Assembly (NCBI GenBank): GCA_900757505.1
Contig: CAAEOE010000062.1
Span: 1 to 22,878 of the forward strand
Reading direction: 5' to 3'
Origin: an uncultured Collinsella sp.
GTDB taxonomy: Bacteria > Actinomycetota > Coriobacteriia > Coriobacteriales > Coriobacteriaceae
DNA: 22,878 nucleotides
Below are positions 14,736 to 22,878 of the stretch, in pieces; position 1 is the first letter of the stretch, and each line of letters starts with the position of its first letter. The position numbers were made by a program, and so were the translations under genes. The notes beneath the pieces were generated by a model. It was not told where the DNA came from. It made no database searches and saw only the letters and a program-made list of their open reading frames with translations.

Positions 14736-14782
14736 GATTTATCTGACGGTTTAAAACGGTCTCACGTGTTACAGATTGAGAC
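14736..14782. repeat. Relic copy of the 80-bp-period repeat seen at 16192-16406
   Basis: Seventeen bases, CGTGTTACAGATTGAGA (14765-14781), are identical to 16310-16326 in the array on the far side of mntH. The preceding AAAACGGTCTCA also aligns with that unit. The left half (ATCTGACGG) looks like a shortened ATCTGTAACAG, so this is a deleted copy. It can still form GTCTCA/TGAGAC. Confidence 0.7.
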
Positions 14783-14811
14783 GTTATATCTGGACAGTCA
14801 CGCCATCCCAA

Positions 14812-16068
14812 TTACATTCCCGTTAGCAGCACGATGTCGAGAATCGTCACGATGGCACCGATCCCTACGAGCAGCGCGTTGAGCGGGCGCGAGTTGACGT
14901 ATTTGCCCATGACGCGGCGTGAGCTGGTGAGCCGTATGAGCACAAAGACCGTAATCGGCAGCTGAAGCGACAGCAGCGCCTGACTCCAGATGAGACCCTC
15001 AAAAGGATTCGGGACGACCAAGCACGCCGCCACTGCGCCGACGAAACAAGCCGCCACCCCGATCGAGGAATGTCGGTCGTGGATGTCGTATTCCTCGTCG
15101 AACATGCCTGCGGTGATGGTGCCCGCCGCCATGCCCGCCGTCACACTACTCGATATACCCGCAAACAGCAGTGCCACCGCAAAGATGGCCGAGCTTGCCG
15201 GGCCCAGAATGGGGGAGAGCGAGGCCGCTGCGACGGCGAGGTCGTCTACGACAATGCCGTGCGCAAAGAAGGTCGTTGCGGCCAGGATGACCATGGCCGA
15301 GTTGATTGCCCAGCCCACGCCCATCGAAAAGAGCGTGTCGAAGAGCTCATAGCGTAGACGTTCTTCGATAACCTGCTCGCCTTGGCCTTCGAAGTGCATG
15401 GATTGGATGACCTCGGAGTGCAGGAAGAGGTTGTGAGGCATAACGACCGCGCCTAGGACACTTACGATAATCGCGGCCGAGCCGGTGGGCATACTGGGTG
15501 TGATCCAGCTTGCGGCGGCCTGCGGCCAGTCGACCTTGACCAGCGTAAGCTCAGCCAAAAACGAGAGTCCTACCACGCCTACGAAGGCGATGATCCATCG
15601 CTCGGCGCGCTTGTAGGAGCTCGTCATGAGCATCGCCATCGATACTGCCGCCACGATGACGCAGCCCGCGCGCACGGGCAGCCCAAAGAGCATTTGAAGG
15701 GCAATCGCGCCACCCAGGACTTCGGCCATGGCGGTGGCGATGGCCGCGAGATAGGCGCTGGCGAGTACCGCGCGTCCCACGATGCGGGGGAGGTAGCGTG
15801 TCGTGGCCTCGGCAAGACAGGCGCCCGTGGCGATACCCAGGTGTGCCGCGTTGTGCTGCAGCACAATGAGCATAATTGTGGACAGCGTGACGATCCACAG
15901 CAGCGCGTAGCCAAACTGCGAGCCCGCGGCCATATTGGAGGCCCAGTTGCCCGGGTCGATAAAGCCGACGGTCACGAGCAGCCCGGGGCCGACATGCCGC
16001 GCAATGTCTAGGCCTCCGTGACCACCGGTGCGCCGGGAGCCAAAGTGTTGTTTGAGATGGTTGAGCAT
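14812..16068 (-). CDS. mntH: Nramp-family divalent metal transporter (MntH)
   Basis: This is a proton-coupled importer of Mn2+ (and Fe2+) in the cytoplasmic membrane. The 418-residue protein is highly hydrophobic with about 11 predicted segments. It carries the family's metal-site motifs: DPGN in the first segment (38-41) and the AVVMPHN motif in the sixth, with M210 as the metal-selective methionine followed by PHNLFLHSE. Both are intact, so a true transition-metal transporter is expected rather than a magnesium or aluminium relative. The ATG at 16068 is chosen because CAGGAG lies 6 bases upstream on the minus strand; an in-frame ATG at 16104 is less well supported. It is divergent from gltB and stands alone. 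Confidence 0.93.
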   Translation of the reverse strand: MLNHLKQHFGSRRTGGHGGLDIARHVGPGLLVTVGFIDPGNWASNMAAGSQFGYALLWIVTLSTIMLIVLQHNAAHLGIATGACLAEATTRYLPRIVGRAVLASAYLAAIATAMAEVLGGAIALQMLFGLPVRAGCVIVAAVSMAMLMTSSYKRAERWIIAFVGVVGLSFLAELTLVKVDWPQAAASWITPSMPTGSAAIIVSVLGAVVMPHNLFLHSEVIQSMHFEGQGEQVIEERLRYELFDTLFSMGVGWAINSAMVILAATTFFAHGIVVDDLAVAAASLSPILGPASSAIFAVALLFAGISSSVTAGMAAGTITAGMFDEEYDIHDRHSSIGVAACFVGAVAACLVVPNPFEGLIWSQALLSLQLPITVFVLIRLTSSRRVMGKYVNSRPLNALLVGIGAIVTILDIVLLTGM

Positions 16069-16128
16069 GGTGCGCTCCTGCGTGCCGTTTGCTTGACGCC
16101 GCAAAGGATACCCGTTTTAGGCCAAAAA

Positions 16129-16153
16129 GTTAACCGTGACTAACAAAATTGTT
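16129..16153. promoter_or_regulatory. Overlapping dyads upstream of mntH
   Basis: GTTA-N8-TAAC (16129-16144) and the near-adjacent palindrome AACAAAATTGTT (16142-16153) lie 60-85 bases upstream of the mntH start. Metal-responsive repressors (MntR/Fur type) commonly bind such sites, but neither matches a consensus I can name with confidence. Confidence 0.3.
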
Positions 16154-16191
16154 GTATTTGAATAGGATGGTGAAAGGGAGTTGCCGAAATG

Positions 16192-16406
16192 TCTTGATCT
16201 GTAACGACTAGGGATGGAAATTGGGTCTAGGTGTTACAGATCAAGACAGGAAGAAATGGTCCTATGGAAAATCTCGATCTGTAACAGTTAGCTGCAAAAA
16301 CCGGCCCTTCGTGTTACAGATTGAGATAAACCAAAACTGTCCTGCAGAAAATCTCAATCTGTAACATCTAAGCGCCAAAATCGGCTCCTCCTGTTACAGA
16401 TTGAGA
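16192..16406. repeat. Three 55-nt hairpins at an exact 80-bp period
   Basis: Units lie at 16192-16246, 16272-16326 and 16352-16406, with 25-base linkers that are themselves similar (both contain GTCCT and end GAAAA). Each unit has 14-base arms ending ATCTGTAAC/GTTACAGAT. Outer arm positions vary between units but keep pairing: TTGAT/ATCAA in unit 1, CGAT/ATTG (G-U) in unit 2, CAAT/ATTG in unit 3. This supports a paired RNA or cruciform. The 27-base interiors vary. The array lies in the divergent region between mntH and gltB, upstream of both. Confidence 0.88.
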
Positions 16407-16489
16407 TGTTTGAAGCGGTGAGTTTACAGGTCGAACTTGGGCCCTTGTTGCCGTCCTTGAGGTCGGCGGTGTCCACTCGTAGGGCGTGC

Positions 16490-16521
16490 GTTACGCGATT
16501 GTTTCGAAACGGGTGGGAAAC
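16490..16521. promoter_or_regulatory. Candidate operator before gltB with GTTTCGAAAC palindrome
   Basis: A perfect 10-bp palindrome GTTTCGAAAC (16501-16510) is flanked by GTTAC (16490-16494) and GAAAC (16517-16521), spaced by six bases on each side. The GTnAC-N6-GAAAC pattern of actinobacterial GlnR boxes is similar but not matched exactly. A possible -10, TAGTAT, is at 16543-16548 without a good -35. A nitrogen-regulated operator is plausible for gltB, but this is unproven. The remaining bases of 16407-16590 show nothing else clear. Confidence 0.35.
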
Positions 16522-16590
16522 ACAACGGGTCGGCGATGCTCCTAGTATGCCTATTCAACTGACTGTCTAAATATCTAGGGGAGGATCGCG

Positions 16591-19500
16591 ATGCAGGCAG
16601 ATTCCGCTCAGCAGCAGGGCCTTTATCGCCCCGAATTCGACCACGATGCATGTGGCATCGGCGCGCTTGCCGATATCAACGGCGAGCGCCATCACCAGAT
16701 TCTGGACGACGCGCTGTCCATTCTGGTCAACTTGGAGCACCGCGGCGGTACGGGACTCGAGAAGAACACCGGCGACGGCGCCGGCATCCTGTTCCAGGTT
16801 CCGCATCACTTTTTCCGTAAAGAGGCTCAAAAGTGCGGCCAGATTCTGCCGGCAGAGGGCGACTATGGCGTGGCCATGCTGTTCTTCCCGCAGGACAACA
16901 AGGGCGTAGAGGATGCCCGCCGCGTGTTTGAGGAGGGTTGCGCCGAGGCCGGCGTGCCGCTGCTCTTTTGGCGCGAGGTGCCGGTCGACCCGCACGACCT
17001 GGGCGAGACGGCCCGCGCCTGCATGCCCACTATCCTGCAGGCCTTCCTGGGCCGTCCGGACGACACGCCCGCCGGCGACGCCTTCGAGCGCCGCCTGTAC
17101 GTGTGCCGCCGCACCATCGAAAAGAAGGCCGACGCCGAGTTTGCCCTGCGCGACAAGATCTTCTATGTGTGCTCCATGAGCTCGCGCACCATCGTGTACA
17201 AGGGCATGCTGGTCGCCACGCAGATGCGCCGCTTCTTCATCGATCTCAACGACGCCGCCGTCAAAACGGCCGTGGCGCTCGTCCACTCGCGCTACTCCAC
17301 CAACACTACACCCAGCTGGGAGCGCGCGCACCCCAACCGCTTTATCATCCACAACGGCGAGATCAACACCCTCAAGGGCAACGTCAACTGGATCCGCGCC
17401 CGCGAACCCAACCTGTACAGCCCCGTGCTGCAGCACGATCTTGAGCGCGTGATGCCCATCATCAACCGCGAGGGCTCCGATTCCGCGATTCTGGACAACG
17501 TGCTTGAGTTTTTGGTCATGAACGGTCGCCCGCTTACGCGTGCCGCGTCCATGCTGTTGCCCGAGCCGTGGGACCACAACGACAGCCTGAGTGAGGAGCG
17601 CCGCGCCTACGACGCTTACCAGTCCATGCTCATGGAGCCGTGGGATGGCCCGGCGGCCATCGCCTTTACCGACGGTCGCACGCTGGGTGCCGCCCTCGAC
17701 CGTAACGGCCTGCGTCCCGCCCGCTACTATGTGACGCGCGACGGTCGCTTTATGCTGGCAAGCGAGGTGGGCACCATCGAGGTGAGCCCCGAGAACATCC
17801 TGACGAGCGGCTGTCTGGGACCGGGCCAGATGCTCGAGGTCGATTTTGCCCGCGGCCGCGTCATCTACAACGACGAGCTGCGCGCCCGTTACGCCAAGGA
17901 AAAGCCCTATCGCGACTGGATCGCCGAGGAGACGCTGACCGTCGACGCGCTCGACAAGCCCGTCGCGCCCACGCCCGCCGAGGATACCGAGGTGCCCGCC
18001 GCCGTGCGCATGGCCAAGCTCGGGTATCACTGGGATGATGTTGACGAAGTCGTGCGTCCCATGGCCCAGCAGGGCAAGGCGCCGCTCGCCTCGATGGGTA
18101 TCGATGCGCCGCTGGCCTGCCTGTCCAAGAAGACGCGCTCGTTCTTCGACTACTTCTATCAGCTGTTCGCCCAGGTCACGAACCCGCCGATCGATGCCCT
18201 GCGCGAGCATATGGTCACCTCGACCACGCTCTACCTGGGCAACCACGGCAACCTGCTCGAGGATTCCCGCACGGCCTGCCAGCTGGTGCGCTTGGAGCGT
18301 CCGCTGCTGAGCGAGGAGGAGTTCGAGCGTATCTGCGCCATCGACCGCGTGGGCTTTAAGACCCGCCGTTTCCGTGCCGTGTACCGCCGCGACGCCGGCG
18401 AGGGCGCGCTGCAGGCTGCGCTCAAGCAGCTTGCAAAGGATGTTGAGGCTGCGGTCCGCGACGGCGTGAACATCGTGGTGTTGAGCGATCGCGCCGCTGC
18501 GGGTGAGGTGCCCGTGCCGTCGCTGCTCGCCGTGGGCTGCGTGCACAACCACCTGATCCGCGCCGGCGTGCGTACCTTTGCCGACATCGTGGTGGAGTGT
18601 GGCGACGCCGTGTCCCCGCACGACTTTGCGGCGCTGGTGGGCTACTCCGCGAGCGGCATCTATCCGTACAACGCGCATGCGTGCATTCGCGACTTGGCGG
18701 CGCACGGCGATCTGGACGTGACAGCTGAGCAGGGCATCGCCAACTACAACAAGGCTGCGACCGCCGGCATCGTCTCCATCATGTCCAAGATGGGCATCTC
18801 CACGGTGCAGAGCTACCATTCGGCACAGATCTTCGAGGCCGTGGGCTTCACTCCGGAGTTCGTCAACGCGTACTTCGCCGGCACGGTGAGCCGTGTGGGC
18901 GGTATGGGTGTCGAGGACGTCGAGCGCGAGCAGAATGAGCGCTACGACGCCGCGCTCGCTATCCTTAAGAGCCCGGCTCCCGATCAGCTGCCCACGCTAG
19001 GTCTGACCAAGTGGCGCCCGCTCGGCGGCGAGGATCACCTTATCGACCCGCAGACCGTCTACCTGCTGCAGACCGCCTGCCGCGAGGACAGCTACGACAC
19101 CTTTAAGGAGTACAGCGCCCGCCTGCACCGCACCGGCCGTGCCGTGCGCCTGCGTGACCTGCTGGACTTTAATGTCAACGGTCGCACGCCGGTTTCGCTC
19201 GACGAGGTGGAGCCCGCGCTCAACATCGTCCGCCGCTTTAACACCGGCGCCATGTCGTACGGCTCCATCAGCAAGGAAGCACACGAGTGCATGGCCATCG
19301 CCATGAACCGCCTGCACGGCCGTTCCAACTCGGGCGAGGGCGGCGAGGACCCGCGTCGCGAGACCCCGCTGGCTAACGGTGACTCCAAGAACTCCGCCAT
19401 CAAGCAGGTGGCAAGCGCGCGCTTTGGCGTGACGAGCCGCTACCTGTGCAGCGCCTTCGAGATTCAGATCAAGATGGCCCAGGGCGCCAAGCCCGGTGAG

Positions 19501-21288
19501 GGCGGTCACCTGCCCGGCAAGAAGGTCTACCCCTGGATTGCCGAGGTCCGTCAGTCCACGCCCGGCATCGGCCTGATTTCGCCTCCGCCGCACCACGACA
19601 TCTACTCCATCGAGGACTTGGCAGAGCTTATCTTCGATCTTAAGAACGCCAACCCCGGCGCGCGCGTGTCGGTCAAGCTGGTCAGCGAGGCCGGCGTCGG
19701 CACCATCGCCACCGGCGTGGCCAAGGGCGCTGCCGACAAGATCTTGATCAGCGGCCACAATGGCGGCTCGGGTGCCGCTGCGCGCGACTCTATCTGGCAC
19801 GCGGGTCTGCCGCTGGAGCTTGGCCTTGCCGAGGCCCAGCAGACGCTGCTGCAAAACGGTTTGCGCTCACGCGTGGTGCTCGAGGCCGATGGCAAGCTCA
19901 TGGACGGCACCGACGTCGCCGTCGCCTGCCTGCTGGGTGCCGAGGAGTTTGGCTTTGCGACCATGCCGCTCATCTCCATGGGCTGCCTCATGCAGCGCGA
20001 CTGCCAGCAGGATACCTGCCCGGCCGGCATTGCCACGCAAAACTGCCGCCTGCGTCACGGCTTCCGCGGCAAGCCAGAGCACGTCGAGCACTTTATGCTC
20101 TTTGTTGCCGAGCAGCTGCGCGAGGTCATGGCGAGCCTGGGCTTCCGCACCGTCGACGAGATGGTCGGCCATCCCGAGTGCCTGCGCCAGATCGAGGTCC
20201 CGGGCAACCGCAAGGCCAACCTGCTCGATCTGTCGCCCGTGCTGGCAAGCGCGACCTGTGAGTTTGGTGCCCACATCCCGGGCGCCGACGGCCGTCACTT
20301 CCTGCCCCAGATGGCTGCGGACAGCGAGCTCGATAAGACGCTCGACTCCACGCTGTTTGTGCCCTATACGGCCGATGCCCGTGCGCACCTGCGCCCGATT
20401 CGCTTCCGCGCCGATATCGCCAACGTCAACCGCTGCGTGGGCACCATCTTGGGCAACGCGGTGACCAAGGCGCATCCCGAGGGCCTGCCCGCCGGCTCCA
20501 TCACCATCGATTGCGATGGTTCGGCCGGTCAGAGCTTTGGCGCCTTCCTGCCGCGCGGCATTACGCTCAACGTGTGCGGCGACGCCAACGACTACTTTGG
20601 CAAGGGCCTTTCGGGCGGCGAGGTGTCGGTGCGCCCCAACCCGCATGCGACCTACAAGTTCGACGAGAACATCATTGTGGGCAATGTTGCGTTCTTTGGC
20701 GCCACGAGCGGCCGCGGCTTCATTAACGGTCTGGCCGGTCAGCGTTTTGCCGTGCGCAACTCCGGTGCCACCGTGGTGGTCGAGGGCTGCGGCAACCATG
20801 GCTGCGAGTACATGACGGGCGGTCTGGCGCTCATCCTGGGCGAGGTCGGGCAGAACTTCGCCGCCGGCATGACGGGCGGCGTGGCTTACGTCTTTGACCA
20901 GTACGGCACGCTCGATGCCCGTGTGAACCACGAGAGCGTTGAGCTCAAGGCCCCGACGGCCGGCGAGCTGGCGCAGATTCGTGCGCTCATCCAGGAGCAC
21001 GTGGACGCGACGCAGAGCCCGCGCGGTATTAAGCTGCTCTACAGCTTTGAGACGATGAGCAAGCACTTTGTGAAGGTCATTCCGACCGAGTACGAGCGCG
21101 TGTTGGCGATTGTCGCCGCCGCCGAGGCCATCGGTAAGACGCATGCGCAGGCCGAGGAGCTGGCGTTTGACATTGTGACCGGTCGCGCCGACGCCGCCGA
21201 TGTCGCTCGCTTTGATGTGGCGGGTGGTGTCGCTGGCGCTGCGCCCACCACCGCCAGCTCTGTTGCTTCGACCAAGAAGGAGGCGTAA
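16591..21288 (+). CDS. gltB: Glutamate synthase (NADPH) large subunit
   Basis: GltB transfers the amide of glutamine to 2-oxoglutarate, making two glutamates, with electrons from GltD. The 1565-residue protein has all domains: a 20-residue propeptide before nucleophile C21 (DACGIG), the class II glutamine amidotransferase domain (about 21-430), the central domain (about 470-770), the FMN-binding synthase domain (about 840-1210) and the GxGxG beta-helix domain (about 1270-1500). The 3Fe-4S cysteines C1132, C1138 and C1143 have the C-x5-C-x4-C spacing. The start has GGGGAGG at 16578-16584. The C-terminus ends in an Ala/Thr-rich tail. It forms an operon with gltD, 5 bases apart. No missing residues were noticed. 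Confidence 0.97.
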   Translation: MQADSAQQQGLYRPEFDHDACGIGALADINGERHHQILDDALSILVNLEHRGGTGLEKNTGDGAGILFQVPHHFFRKEAQKCGQILPAEGDYGVAMLFFPQDNKGVEDARRVFEEGCAEAGVPLLFWREVPVDPHDLGETARACMPTILQAFLGRPDDTPAGDAFERRLYVCRRTIEKKADAEFALRDKIFYVCSMSSRTIVYKGMLVATQMRRFFIDLNDAAVKTAVALVHSRYSTNTTPSWERAHPNRFIIHNGEINTLKGNVNWIRAREPNLYSPVLQHDLERVMPIINREGSDSAILDNVLEFLVMNGRPLTRAASMLLPEPWDHNDSLSEERRAYDAYQSMLMEPWDGPAAIAFTDGRTLGAALDRNGLRPARYYVTRDGRFMLASEVGTIEVSPENILTSGCLGPGQMLEVDFARGRVIYNDELRARYAKEKPYRDWIAEETLTVDALDKPVAPTPAEDTEVPAAVRMAKLGYHWDDVDEVVRPMAQQGKAPLASMGIDAPLACLSKKTRSFFDYFYQLFAQVTNPPIDALREHMVTSTTLYLGNHGNLLEDSRTACQLVRLERPLLSEEEFERICAIDRVGFKTRRFRAVYRRDAGEGALQAALKQLAKDVEAAVRDGVNIVVLSDRAAAGEVPVPSLLAVGCVHNHLIRAGVRTFADIVVECGDAVSPHDFAALVGYSASGIYPYNAHACIRDLAAHGDLDVTAEQGIANYNKAATAGIVSIMSKMGISTVQSYHSAQIFEAVGFTPEFVNAYFAGTVSRVGGMGVEDVEREQNERYDAALAILKSPAPDQLPTLGLTKWRPLGGEDHLIDPQTVYLLQTACREDSYDTFKEYSARLHRTGRAVRLRDLLDFNVNGRTPVSLDEVEPALNIVRRFNTGAMSYGSISKEAHECMAIAMNRLHGRSNSGEGGEDPRRETPLANGDSKNSAIKQVASARFGVTSRYLCSAFEIQIKMAQGAKPGEGGHLPGKKVYPWIAEVRQSTPGIGLISPPPHHDIYSIEDLAELIFDLKNANPGARVSVKLVSEAGVGTIATGVAKGAADKILISGHNGGSGAAARDSIWHAGLPLELGLAEAQQTLLQNGLRSRVVLEADGKLMDGTDVAVACLLGAEEFGFATMPLISMGCLMQRDCQQDTCPAGIATQNCRLRHGFRGKPEHVEHFMLFVAEQLREVMASLGFRTVDEMVGHPECLRQIEVPGNRKANLLDLSPVLASATCEFGAHIPGADGRHFLPQMAADSELDKTLDSTLFVPYTADARAHLRPIRFRADIANVNRCVGTILGNAVTKAHPEGLPAGSITIDCDGSAGQSFGAFLPRGITLNVCGDANDYFGKGLSGGEVSVRPNPHATYKFDENIIVGNVAFFGATSGRGFINGLAGQRFAVRNSGATVVVEGCGNHGCEYMTGGLALILGEVGQNFAAGMTGGVAYVFDQYGTLDARVNHESVELKAPTAGELAQIRALIQEHVDATQSPRGIKLLYSFETMSKHFVKVIPTEYERVLAIVAAAEAIGKTHAQAEELAFDIVTGRADAADVARFDVAGGVAGAAPTTASSVASTKKEA

Positions 21289-21293
21289 GTGCC

Positions 21294-22775
<1,482 letters not shown>

Positions 22776-22816
22776 GGCGGCTGTCCACAGCTGAATCGTC
22801 AAGGGCTGTCCCCGAA

Positions 22817-22877
22817 TGCCGGCCCAAAAGGAACGTCCCCAAGTGCCGGCAGCTGGGGACGTTCCTTATGTGCCGGC
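22817..22877. repeat. Palindromic repeat with TGCCGGC every 27 bp, downstream of gltD
   Basis: TGCCGGC occurs at 22817-22823, 22844-22850 and 22871-22877, exactly 27 bases apart. Between copies, AAGGAACGTCCCCA (22828-22841) is the perfect inverse of TGGGGACGTTCCTT (22854-22867), so the two 27-base units lie head to head around the central TGCCGGC. GGCTGTCC also appears twice just before (22779 and 22804). The element runs into the window end and may continue. It may serve as the transcript end of gltBD. Confidence 0.85.
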
Positions 22878-22878
22878 A

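Noticed and set aside
16192..16406. Possible CRISPR array
   Set aside because: There are only three units, the repeat itself is a hairpin with variable interior, the linkers are similar rather than unique, and no cas genes are near.
16424..16651. Small minus-strand open frame between the hairpin array and gltB
   Set aside because: It overlaps the gltB start and leader, has no ribosome binding site of note, and its product is Arg/Pro-rich without a domain.
16567..18819. 750-codon open frame on the minus strand opposite gltB
   Set aside because: It is an antisense shadow; the plus strand encodes intact GltB domains and catalytic residues. Similar long shadows opposite gltB (18997-19854, 19867-21144) and gltD (21039-22802) were rejected for the same reason.

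Overview
The window looks like chromosome from a Coriobacteriia-type actinobacterium, most probably Collinsella or a close relative. This is inferred from high G+C coding sequence, strong AAGGAGG-type ribosome binding sites, the gene content, and abundant palindromic intergenic repeats. I could not run a search, so the genus is a judgement.

Layout. Positions 1-123 hold a large cruciform-forming palindrome. It is followed by ftsE-ftsX (cell-division ABC pair; FtsE has an unusual ~170-residue Pro/Ala/Gln-rich N-terminal extension), a terminator, and rnr (RNase R). Next come a lone small serine recombinase, preceded by three copies of a TAAACCTG-like motif, and a VanZ-family membrane protein. 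Positions 6299-10742 form a MurNAc/peptidoglycan-recycling cluster: a MurR/RpiR-family regulator, murQ, a MurP-type PTS EIIBC and mupG. An intrinsic terminator lies between murP and mupG. An ArsC/Spx-fold protein follows. Three 50-bp palindromes at an exact 62-bp period then separate it from a convergent minus-strand gene that resembles the front part of a MarR-like regulator.

Positions 12005-12283 are a compact tRNA operon (promoter, tRNA-Gln(CTG), tRNA-Glu(CTC), terminator). A TPR protein follows, overlapping smpB; RNase R and SmpB both serve trans-translation, though here they are ~8.6 kb apart. After a palindrome and a terminator come a flavin-reductase-like flavoprotein and a very short rubredoxin, which together look like a split version of the fused flavoprotein-rubredoxin Hrb. 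A minus-strand Nramp (MntH) metal transporter diverges from gltB-gltD (NADPH glutamate synthase). The divergent region carries three 55-nt hairpins at an exact 80-bp period, and a relic of the same repeat lies on the other side of mntH. The window ends in another palindromic repeat, with a TGCCGGC word every 27 bp.

Most genes are ordinary housekeeping or catabolic genes. The least explained material is the set of at least five different palindromic repeat families in the intergenic regions, two of them in strictly phased three-unit arrays with partly covarying stems. The split flavoprotein/mini-rubredoxin pair, the FtsE extension and the motif cluster at the recombinase are the other points worth a second look.
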